NCBI GenBank assembly: GCA_937925515.1
Contig: CALALP010000053.1
Coordinates: forward strand, 1-8,140
Origin: an uncultured Lachnoanaerobaculum sp.
GTDB lineage: Bacteria; Bacillota; Clostridia; Lachnospirales; Lachnospiraceae
DNA: 8,140 bases
Reading direction: 5' to 3'
The position numbers and the translations under genes were made by a program. The notes under the pieces were generated by a model that made no database searches, was not told the DNA's origin, and saw only the letters and a program-made list of their open reading frames with translations. Each line of letters starts with the position of its first letter. Within the stretch, counting starts at the first letter, position 1. This document shows, piece after piece, positions 1 through 6,893 of the stretch.

Positions 1-402
1 TTTTCTTTTTAAATTTCTGTAATTAACTAAATCTATTTTTTCTTTATTTTGAAGTTTATTTTTATACTTATTAACCCTTTCCGATAAAATAAAAATCTCT
101 TTTTCAAGACTCTCTATCTTATGCTCTTTTTGCTTAATTTCACGCTTTTTTAGTTCTGTCAAAGCTTTGACTCTACCTTTTATATCTTTAATGGCTGAAT
201 TAGCCGTACGTTTGGAAACACTATATTCAGATTGTAATTTCTTATTTAGATTATTAATATTAATAAAAATATTACTTCTAAAGATATAAAAGAGCTTTCT
301 CTCCATTTGCGAAAACTTTGATACTTCTTTTTCAAAATAATCTATCAACTCTTTATTATTTTTATAATTTAATGGTACAACAATAGTGTATTTTCTTTTC
401 AT
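1..402 (-). CDS. TnpB-like IS200/IS605-family protein, N-terminal part, runs off left edge
   Basis: An open frame of 134 codons starts with ATG at 402-400 and continues past base 1 without a stop. The visible part begins MKRKYTIVVPLNY. A basic stretch, KRTANSAIKDIKGRVKAL (roughly residues 69-86), is followed by a Lys/Glu-rich, coiled-coil-like segment (LKKREIKQKEHKIESLEKEI). This layout resembles the N-terminus of the long TnpB-type proteins of IS200/IS605 (IS1341-like) elements in Firmicutes. These are RNA-guided nucleases that cut the empty donor site and help the element persist. The RuvC-like catalytic domain and zinc ribbon would lie beyond the left edge and cannot be checked. A weak ribosome binding site (AGTAGG) precedes the start. 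The family call rests on resemblance of the N-terminus only. Confidence 0.6.
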   Translation of the reverse strand, partial: MKRKYTIVVPLNYKNNKELIDYFEKEVSKFSQMERKLFYIFRSNIFININNLNKKLQSEYSVSKRTANSAIKDIKGRVKALTELKKREIKQKEHKIESLEKEIFILSERVNKYKNKLQNKEKIDLVNYRNLKRK

Positions 403-427
403 ATATTACCTACTATTTCCTATACAT

Positions 428-457
428 AAAGAACTTTTTTATTGTTTCAAGTTCTTT
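428..457. repeat. 9-bp inverted repeat upstream of the TnpB-like gene, possible element-end hairpin
   Basis: AAAGAACTT (428-436) and AAGTTCTTT (449-457) are perfect inverted repeats around a 12-nt loop, 26 bp upstream of the TnpB-like start. IS200/IS605 elements carry subterminal hairpins that their transposase recognises, and the position suits a left end. I could not identify the cleavage site or the exact end of the element, so the role is inferred. Confidence 0.4.
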
Positions 458-598
458 GCCTAGAGGTTACTAAAACTTAAATACTTTTTATATTTTAGGC
501 TTTATCTATGTTCTTGTTGAAAGTTATCATTGTATACATACAAAATCTTGCTAATATTCTTATTTCCATTATAACATAATAAAAAGCCTTTTAGCAAA

Positions 599-642
599 AA
601 ACCTATAAAAAGTATAAAAGTTTTACCACTTTTTATAGGTTT
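599..642 (-). terminator. Rho-independent terminator of the minus-strand sugar-utilisation operon
   Basis: Perfect 15-bp inverted repeat: AAACCTATAAAAAGT at 599-613 and its complement at 628-642, with a 14-nt loop. On the minus strand the stem is followed by a run of T (TTTTTTGC, partly inside the stem). It lies about 30 bp after the stop codon of the binding-protein remnant, where the terminator of that operon is expected. The stem is AT-rich but long. Confidence 0.75.
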
Positions 643-672
643 AAAGAAACTATTGCTTAACCCCTAATACTA

Positions 673-1521
673 CTATTCTCCAAGTAATGACTTGGTCTTT
701 TGATATATCTCATTTGCTAACTTAACATATTTAGTTGAACCTTTATTTTCACATTCTGCAACATAACTATCCCAATCAGTATCTAAACTTTTCTTACCTG
801 AGATAAACTCTAAGGCAGAAGTATTTACATAATCCATTAGAGGAACTTGTATAAGGTTTAAATCTTCCTTTTGTAGTTCATCAGCTAAAATAGGAGGAGT
901 AAGTACTTGGTCAACTCTATTTTCATCAACTCTATTATTCCACTGAGTTTCTCCTTCTGAGAACTTAGAATAACGAAGTTTCTTTGAACCTCCATAGGCA
1001 AATACACCACCACCAAAACCATAATCAACATTTAGTTGTTTTGGTGCTCCTGGATTAATTCCATTAAAATAAATATCCGGATTTAAAACAAAGTTTTTAT
1101 TACTATCTAATGTATAAGTTTCTCCTTCAACTCCCCAAAGGCAAAGTGTTTGCCCCTCGTCAGAATACCAAAGCCAATCTATAAATCTAAGCATTTTTAT
1201 AAACTTTTCTTCTCCAAGCTCTTTAAGTGCATTTTGAGAAATCATAATACCATTTTCAAGTCTACCACTATTACTTGAAATTTTGATATTTCCGGCTTTG
1301 CCCATAGGAGGGGTTAGAAAATATAATTCATAATTATCAACTGTCATTTTACCATTGAGTGTATCAGAAAGTATCTGATAATTCATATTAAGTACATAAG
1401 AATCTCCACGATAAAACTTTGCTCTTGCTGTTGCTGTATCCTGTGTAAATGTCTCAGGATCTAAAAGTTTCTCCTCATATAGTGTGTGTAGTAATTTCAA
1501 ATTATAAATACATTTAATCAA
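673..1521 (-). pseudogene. C-terminal half of an ABC transporter sugar-binding protein (LplA-like), 5' end missing
   Basis: The reading frame matches the second half of the large (about 500-560 residue) lipoprotein solute-binding proteins that capture oligosaccharides for ABC importers. Characteristic pieces are LLDPETFTQD (residues 19-28), IDWLWYSDEGQ (114-124) followed by WGVEGETY, a late aromatic- and proline-rich section, and a C-terminal helix ending in LANEIYQKTKSLLGE. There is no signal peptide or lipobox, and the front half of the family is absent. The only start is a TTG at 1521-1519 with a weak AAAGAGAAA before it, and an in-frame TAA stands at 1533-1531. Only 47 bp separate this frame from the GH2 stop, too little for the missing 230-odd codons, so the 5' part has been deleted. 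Without export it cannot serve transport. No permease genes lie in the window. Confidence 0.8.
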
Positions 1522-1568
1522 TTTCTCTTTTTAAATATTGCTAAATAAAAAGCAAGATGTGGATAATT

Positions 1569-2555
1569 TTACAAAAATTCTATCTTATAAAGGTTAAATT
1601 TTGAACCCGGAAGAAATATAAGTTTAATATCTGATATATCTTCAAGTACAGGAATATCAAAAGTTTGTTTTGAGTTTCCTCTCTTAAATGAAAGCATGCA
1701 TTTTTCTTGTTTATTTTTATCTTTAATCTCAAGTATTATTGCATTCTCTAAAAGTTTGGTATCTCCCTCTATAACAATCTTACTTCTTTTATTATTTCTA
1801 AAATCAAGTTCACTGTATTCAACTGTAACATTGTTTCCAATATTCATTATTTTATCATCTACTATGTTATAACTATCGCCATATATATTTGAAACTTCCT
1901 TTGCTCCTAGGCTAAAAAAAGCTTTATTGTATTTTTCAAATATAAATCCTTTGATATGTACTTTTGATTTTAGTAAAAAATATATGCTTTTAACCCCTTT
2001 AAGTTGCTTATTTAGTCTCCATTTTACTTCTTGATAAATATTCCAACGCTTAGGCATTTGATAAATAAAAGTACCTAAAAGCTTAGGAGATTCATTTGGT
2101 TTTCCCTCATATATTTCAAACTCATACTCATCGTCAGTAAGTGCAAATATCTGCAACTTTATAATATCACTTCCATTATTACTAAAATCAATATCTTCAA
2201 AACCTACTATACTTACGTTATCTGACGGTGTAGCAACTCCCTTTTCATTTCCATTTCCTATTTCTCCTTGTGAAAATGAATACAAACCTGCACTTACAAA
2301 CTCATACGGATTAATACTTGCCTTTCCAAACCCTGAAATGCTAAATTCTAAGCTTGATATAAATTTTATTCTATCGCTCTTACTCATTGCTTTAAGCCTA
2401 AATTTTCCGTCGCTTATAGCTGTAATGTTTGCAATGTTATCATTTACCTCTAGCCTTGCAATATTTGAAGGAATACCCTTTTCATCTACAATTTCCCAAA
2501 TAATATCCGACTTGGAATTTTCAGGTTGAAATGTAGCAAGTACGCTGCTTTTAGG
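1569..2555 (-). pseudogene. GH2 glycosidase, C-terminal accessory domains, after an in-frame TAG
   Basis: This is the continuation, in the same frame, of the GH2 body at 2556-4649; only the TAG at 2556-2558 divides them. The 328 residues after the stop start PKSSVLATFQPEN and form an Ig-like (Big-type) domain, with GIPSNIARLEVN and AISDGKFRLKAMSKSD typical of this GH2 subfamily. Two carbohydrate-binding, CBM6-like domains follow: the first has GEIGNGNEKGV and VGFEDIDF, the second IYGDSYNI and VEYSELDF. The end LPGSKFNLYKIEFL fits the natural C-terminus of the subfamily. The first ATG after the stop (2387-2385) lies inside the Ig-like domain and has no clear ribosome binding site, so a separate 272-residue protein from there is unlikely. 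The domains would help bind the polysaccharide or glycan substrate. Confidence 0.8.
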
Positions 2556-2558
2556 CTA
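2556..2558 (-). other. In-frame amber stop (TAG) inside the GH2 gene
   Basis: The frame reads ...KELSPK, TAG, PKSSVLATF... and related proteins read straight through this Ig-like domain. One base change from CAG (Gln) or AAG (Lys) would create the stop, so a nonsense mutation is the simplest cause. The binding-protein remnant also ends in TAG, at a natural C-terminus, which argues against general reassignment of TAG. Confidence 0.8.
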
Positions 2559-4635
2559 TTTAGGGGATAACTCCTTAGTCCCTTTTATAAAAAGTTTTAT
2601 ATTCCTAGGAATTATAGTTTCATCTTCTTTATTATCAAAATCATCTTTTTTATATCCCAAATCCTCAAGTCTTAAATATGCTTTTTCTGAAATTCCCTCT
2701 ATAATAGCTATATTTTTATTTATTAAAAGTCTTGCCTCTGCTTTTTTTAAGCCCTTTGAAGTAAACTCTAACTTAATTTTATCAGCATTAGTTTTTGCCT
2801 TTATTATGACTGATAATTTACCATTAAAAAGTCTTTTTGAATTTGTTTTATATTCAGTAGTATCTGTACTATCTCCATTATCCATGCCTACGATGTAACC
2901 ACCCTCTGTTGATATATTTATTAGATTATTGGCATTTTCAACAACATTTCCGTCCTCATCTTTTACAAAAACTTCAGCAAATACAAGTCCACTACAATCA
3001 GCATTTATTATATCTTTAGAAAGCATTACCTCTATTTGCTTTGCGTCCTTAAATGAATGTCTAACACACTTTGTTATTTCTTTATCATTTTCATCAAAAG
3101 CTATTGCAACAAGCTCTCCATTTTCATAAGGTATTTGCCAAGACCCAAGAAAGCCCTTTTTTCTTATTTTATTAAGTTCTTGTTTACCAAGACTTTTTTC
3201 ATTTAAAAATAGTTCTACTTTTGGTGCATTAGATGCCACTACAATATCTATAAGTTGATTATCATTAAAATCCCACCATGGACAAATATGTATCATTGGA
3301 TTAGTTTTAAAATCAGTCCATGCAGACTGGACTATATAATAAGAATCTTTTGGAAAACCTGCTGTATCAATCTGTCCAAAATAAGAATTCTTAGTGTGAT
3401 ACGGTGTCGGCTCTCCTATATAATCAAAACCACTCCAAAGAAATTGCCCTGCACTAAATTCACATTCCACATCTGAGAGTAAACATTCCTCCATAGACTT
3501 TGCCCCCCAGCTTGTAGAAGAATTACCTAAACCGGAGCATTGTAAATCATCTTCTGTAAGTATCGAAATATTTTTTGGAAAATGATATACTCCCCTGGAA
3601 CTAACTATTGATGAGGTTTCACTTCCATATATAACCCAGTTTGGATTTTTTTTGTGATGTATTTTATAATATTTCTCTCCATAGTTATAACCCACAACAT
3701 CTACAAGTTCTGCCACTTTTTGTGCATTTTCCCATGGCATATAATTTGAACCGATAGTTCTAAAAGCATTTTTCATATAATCATGAATGTCTACTTCCTT
3801 TAAAAGTTTAACAGCCCATTCAAAGCCTAGGTTCTTTAAATTGGTATCTGAAATCTCATTTCCAATACTCCACATTATAATTGATGGGTGGTTTCTATCT
3901 CTTCTTATCCAAGAACTAATGTCTTTTTTATACCATTCTTTAAAAAACCTAGCATAATCATATTCTGTTTTTGATATTTCCCACATATCATAAGCCTCAT
4001 TTATAACTAAAAATCCCATTTCATCACAAAGCTGTAAAAACTCCCTTGCCGGCATATTATGAGCTGTTCTTATTGCATTTACTCCCATTTTCTTTAAAAG
4101 CAAAAGTCTTCTTTCAAGTGCAGATTTATTAAAGGCTGCTCCTAATGCTCCTAAATCTCCATGTTCGCAAACTCCTTTAAGTTTTATAAATCTACCATTT
4201 AAGCTAAAGCCCTTATTTGGATCTATGGCAATTTCTCTAAATCCGACTATTTCAGACACTTTATGCAAAATACATTTTTCTAAACTTTTATTAACTAAAC
4301 TTATAGTAAGTTCATACAGATTACATTTATCAATATCCCATACAAAAGGTAGTTGTACATCAAATTCTGCCTCTATCTTATTATCTAAAATATCAACTAT
4401 AAAATGATAATTTTTCTTATTATCTCCTATATACTTCAAATCAATTATAGCCTCGCAGTTTTCACTAAACTCAGAAACTTTGGCATTTACAAATACTTTC
4501 CAAACATCTTCATATTTATCAGCATGAAAATAAATTGAATTATTTATTATATGTGCTTTTGGTACTATATCCAAATATACATTTCTATATATACCTGCCC
4601 CACTGTACCACCTACTATTTGGCGAAATATAATTT

Positions 4636-4649
4636 ACTGAAACAACTAT
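4636..4649 (+). repeat. Left breakpoint site of the inversion (imperfect inverted repeat)
   Basis: ACTGAAACAACTAT here matches ACTGACATGAGTAT, the minus-strand reading of 6825-6838, at 10 of 14 positions without gaps. ACTGA at one end and TAT at the crossover end are identical. The shared TAT/ATA is the point where both split genes change partner. A match this short could be chance or microhomology. Confidence 0.55.
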
Positions 4650-4764
4650 ACTTGATGTAGCACTTAATTCAGGTTTCTCCTCACTTAGTGCATTTAATAG
4701 GACATTTAAATTTTTAAAGAAGTGTTCTCCGAGTGATTATAGAAAGAAAGAGATAGTAAGCTAA
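4648..4764 (+). pseudogene. Orphan C-terminal tail of the AraC regulator (second helix-turn-helix)
   Basis: The plus strand reads ILDVALNSGFSSLSAFNR, then TFKFLKKCSPSDYRKKEIVS, then TAA at 4762-4764. This is the standard second helix-turn-helix and C-terminus of an AraC/XylS DNA-binding domain: an A..SGF turn, the FNR.FK recognition helix, and C.PS.YRK. No start or first helix-turn-helix precedes it; upstream bases are antisense to GH2. It joins exactly to residue 253 of the AraC gene at 6827-7585, giving a 291-residue protein of normal family length. It is therefore the displaced 3' end of that gene, carried off by the inversion. Confidence 0.9.
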
Positions 4765-4805
4765 AAGCAATAATTGCCGAATAAATGGCAATATATAAGG
4801 AGAAT

Positions 4806-4950
4806 AAAACTCTAATACTTAGTATGATAATATTACTATATTATAGGAAACAAAAGCAGTTTCCTATAATCGGATTGACGAGGTCTTCGACCTCTTTTAT
4901 CGGAACTTGCTTCGCAACTTCCGATAAACCATATTAAGTATTGGAGTTTT
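4806..4950. repeat. 145-bp palindromic repeat element with terminal inverted repeats, MITE-like
   Basis: The ends, 4806-4826 and 4930-4950, are 21-bp inverted repeats matching at 19 positions; both contain AATACTTA. Inside are three stem-loops: 12 bp (4840-4851 with 4859-4870), 6 bp with a TTC loop (GAGGTC at 4880-4885 with 4889-4894), and 15 bp with one C-C mismatch and a TTC loop (4896-4910 with 4914-4928). The inner stems are richer in G+C than the surroundings. Such nested symmetry suggests a non-autonomous mobile repeat, although a structured leader RNA would look similar. A TA dinucleotide flanks each side (4805-4806 and 4953-4954), compatible with TA-targeting elements but weak. A 50-codon frame crosses it (4785-4937) and has no ribosome binding site. 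I see no convincing promoter in 4765-4953. Confidence 0.65.
4943..4946 (+). promoter_or_regulatory. Ribosome binding site of the esterase, supplied by the repeat element's end
   Basis: GGAG sits seven bases before the esterase ATG at 4954 and inside the right terminal repeat. A stronger AAGGAG (4797-4802) stands just left of the element with no gene at the right distance. The element may have separated the original site from its start codon and replaced it with its own. Confidence 0.6.
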
Positions 4951-4953
4951 TTT

Positions 4954-6489
4954 ATGGAAAAAATTATATTATCTAAATACATAAGTAATGGTTGTGTACT
5001 TCAAAGTGGTAGATGTACCAATATATGGGGCAAATGTAAGCCAAATACAGTAGTTAAAGCAGAATTTCAAAATAAGACATACATAACAAATTCTGATGAA
5101 AATGGTCTTTTTGTATTTGGTGTAAATGCAGATGTAGGTTATGGTTATGAATTAAAAATTCAAACAGATGAGAGTGAGAAAGTTGTAAGTGATATTTTGG
5201 TTGGAGATGTATATATATGTGTTGGTCAGTCCAATATGGAATTACCGATGCTTAGAGTTAGGGAAAAGTATCCTGATGAGTTAGGAGAAAAGAATATAAA
5301 AGAATTTAAAGTTTTTGAAAATGAAAGTTTTAATATTGAAAATGACTTTGATTTTAAGAAAGCTTTGTGGAGGAAATGTAGTGGAACAGAATTTGAAAAA
5401 GTTTCAGCCTTTGGCTATTTCTTTTCTAAATTAGTTCATAAAGAAAAAGATATTCCTGTTGGTTTTGTAAATATAAGTGTTGGTGGAAGTAAAGTCGAAA
5501 GCTTTATGGATATAGAATACCTCAAGGGATATAAGAATCAAGAAAACCTGATAAATAAGTTTTCGGATAAAAATTATAGAGAAAACTTTTTTAAAGAGCA
5601 GGCAAAGAGGGAAGATGACTGGCATAGAAAAATTATATTAGAGGAAGAATTTAGTAAAAATAACTTTGATGAGAAAAATTATAAACAAATAAATTTACCT
5701 AATTTTTTTAAAGATGAGGGGATAAAGAATTTTTCAGGGCTTATATATCTAAGAAAAAAGTTTTATATAGATGCTAAAGATATTGAGAGAATAAAGAAAT
5801 TAAAATCAGCTAAACTTTATTTAGGAACTATTTCTGACAGTGATAAAGTATATTTAAATTCAGTTTTTGTTGGAGAAACAGGCTATAAATATCCACCAAG
5901 AATATATGAATTTAATGTTGATTTACTAAAAGAGGGGGAAAACGAAGTATTTATAAGGCTTGAGGTAAGAGATGAAAATGGAAGATTTACAAAAGATAAA
6001 AGATATGAGATACAAGTTGGAGATATTTTAAAAATTTCTCTTTGTGGCACATGGGATTATCAGCTTGTAGTTAAGTCTAAAAATGCCCCTGAACTCATTT
6101 TTCCAAATGAAATACCGACTTCACTTTATAATGGAATGTTAAATAGAGCCTTTTTTATAAGTACTAGGGCATTTATATGGTATCAAGGAGAATCTAATGA
6201 TAAAAATGCTTATGAGTATAAGGATTTACTAATAAGATTTATAAACAGTCTTAGAAAAAAGTGGAAAGTCAAGAGTCTGCCATGTGTTATAGTAGGACTT
6301 CCAAGATGTAATATTGATATTAATGGAGATTGGGAAGTTATAAGAAATGCTCAGAAGTCAGTAGCTAAAGAACTTGAGGAAGTATATTATGTAGATAATA
6401 GTAGGCTTGGGGAAGAAAATGACTTGCACCCATTAGACAAATCAGAAATGGCTGAAAATACATATAACAAGATAAAGGAGAAACTATGA
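4954..6489 (+). CDS. Sialate O-acetylesterase-like carbohydrate esterase (SGNH/SASA family), cytoplasmic
   Basis: This 511-residue protein should remove acetyl groups from sugars. The SGNH-type motifs are in order: GQSNM with the nucleophile Ser at residue 93, NISVGGSKVESF (173-184), WYQGESN (409-415), and DLHP with the probable catalytic Asp490 and His492. An inserted beta domain resembling the GH2 sugar-binding fold lies at about 245-345, between the two halves of the catalytic domain, as is usual in the family. There is no signal peptide, so it acts on imported oligosaccharides. The ATG follows GGAG by seven bases. The stop overlaps the GH2 start as ATGA, so the two are translationally coupled and work together. 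The gene is intact but lies in the inverted segment and now points away from its former partners, towards the AraC remnant. Its former promoter was probably upstream of araC. Whether it is still transcribed is unclear. Confidence 0.88.
   Translation: MEKIILSKYISNGCVLQSGRCTNIWGKCKPNTVVKAEFQNKTYITNSDENGLFVFGVNADVGYGYELKIQTDESEKVVSDILVGDVYICVGQSNMELPMLRVREKYPDELGEKNIKEFKVFENESFNIENDFDFKKALWRKCSGTEFEKVSAFGYFFSKLVHKEKDIPVGFVNISVGGSKVESFMDIEYLKGYKNQENLINKFSDKNYRENFFKEQAKREDDWHRKIILEEEFSKNNFDEKNYKQINLPNFFKDEGIKNFSGLIYLRKKFYIDAKDIERIKKLKSAKLYLGTISDSDKVYLNSVFVGETGYKYPPRIYEFNVDLLKEGENEVFIRLEVRDENGRFTKDKRYEIQVGDILKISLCGTWDYQLVVKSKNAPELIFPNEIPTSLYNGMLNRAFFISTRAFIWYQGESNDKNAYEYKDLLIRFINSLRKKWKVKSLPCVIVGLPRCNIDINGDWEVIRNAQKSVAKELEEVYYVDNSRLGEENDLHPLDKSEMAENTYNKIKEKL
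6474..6480 (+). promoter_or_regulatory. Ribosome binding site of the GH2 gene, inside the esterase 3' end
   Basis: AAAGGAG lies five bases before the ATG at 6486, which overlaps the esterase TGA. It confirms 6486 as the true GH2 start and shows an operon junction that must have been followed by the whole GH2 gene. Confidence 0.8.
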
Positions 6490-6893
6490 GATTATTTAAT
6501 GATAAATGGAGGTTTATAAAACTTGGGAACAGCTCTACTTATGCAGACTTTAAAGATAATAAAGAAAATATGCTTTCTATCGGCTTACCTCATGATTGGC
6601 TTATATATAATGTTAAAAATTTATATGAAAGCTCAAAAGGTTGGTATCTAAGAACCTTAAATGTAGATGAAGGACTAGAAGATAAGAGTTATATTTTAAT
6701 ATTTGACGGTATTTATATGGATAGTGAAATATTTGTAAATAGTAAAAAGGTGTTTGAATGGAAATATGGCTATTCTACATTTGAAGTTGATATAACAAAG
6801 TTTTTAAATCCAGGAGAAAATGAAATACTCATGTCAGTCCTCCCAAGTAGTTCTTCTGCTTTTGATACTCTTCTATTATTTAGATATTCATAA
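6486..6893 (+). pseudogene. GH2 glycosidase, N-terminal fragment cut off by the inversion
   Basis: Residues 1-114 are the start of the GH2 sugar-binding domain: MRLFNDKWRFIKL, IGLPHDW, GWYLRTL, FDGIYMDSEIFVN, WKYGYSTFEVDIT and LNPGENEI. After codon ATA at 6825-6827 the homology stops. The last 21 codons (LMSVLPSSSSAFDTLLLFRYS) are antisense to araC and end at a TAA. The family normally continues with .V..SPNSRWYSGAGIYR, which is exactly what opens the GH2 body at 4646 on the other strand. The fragment has a good ribosome binding site and is coupled to the esterase, so it may be translated, but it lacks the whole catalytic barrel. There is no signal peptide, which puts the original enzyme in the cytoplasm. 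Confidence 0.9.

Larger units (their letters stand above)
2556..4649 (-). pseudogene. GH2 glycosidase (beta-galactosidase-like), catalytic body without its N-terminus
   Basis: The homologous frame begins at the inversion breakpoint (codon ATA, 4649-4647) with VVSVNYISPNSRWYSGAGIYR, the conserved end of the GH2 sugar-binding domain. The GH2 Ig-like domain comes next. The TIM barrel has GVCEHGDLGALGAA, NAIRTAHN, the acid/base Glu in WSIGNE and the likely nucleophile Glu in YGSETSS. A DUF4982-type domain (VELFLNEKSLGKQ) and the GH2 C-terminal Big-like domain (VKDEDGNVVENANN, GMDNGDSTDTTEY) close this part. In the rebuilt protein the two catalytic Glu are about residues 378 and 457. The frame is open up to 4736, but that part is antisense to the AraC tail and holds no ATG, GTG or TTG. 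A TTG at 4574 lies inside a conserved domain and is no credible start. The missing first 114 residues are at 6486-6827 on the other strand. The rebuilt gene has 1,139 codons counting the TAG. The exact sugar cannot be told from sequence. Confidence 0.9.
4650..6824. other. Inverted segment of about 2.18 kb with breakpoints inside araC and GH2 genes
   Basis: At the left junction GH2 sequence (minus) meets an AraC tail (plus). At the right junction a GH2 N-terminus (plus) meets the AraC body (minus). Flipping the segment rebuilds both genes at once: GH2 as ...GENEI then VVSVNYISPNSRW, and AraC as ...GRTDMS then ILDVALNSGF. No codon is lost or gained. The crossover lies in the shared ATA/TAT (6825-6827 and 4647-4649). 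The segment holds the AraC tail, the palindromic repeat, the esterase gene and the GH2 N-terminus. The ancestral order on the minus strand was araC, esterase, GH2, binding protein. Confidence 0.92.

Noticed and set aside
2929..3129. Plus-strand open frames inside the GH2 gene (also 2338-2529, 3255-3476, 4225-4407)
   Set aside because: They lie antisense to the conserved GH2 sequence, show no known motif and have no convincing ribosome binding site.
2556..4574. GH2 as a complete gene starting with TTG at 4574
   Set aside because: The conserved homology extends upstream to the breakpoint at 4649, and the TTG sits within a domain without a ribosome binding site.
4773..4792. Small hairpin (ATTGCC with GGCAAT) after the AraC tail as a terminator
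   Set aside because: The stem is only 6 bp and no T-run follows.
4875..4903. Promoter TTGACG-17-TATCGG inside the palindromic element
   Set aside because: The -10 box is poor and the bases are part of hairpin stems; not enough to call a promoter.
4785..4937. 50-codon plus-strand frame across the palindromic element
   Set aside because: It has no ribosome binding site before the ATG, and its composition is dictated by the hairpins; it is unlikely to be a gene.
5431..5625. Minus-strand frame inside the esterase gene
   Set aside because: It is the shadow of a well-supported gene; the hydrophobic look comes from AT-rich antisense codons.
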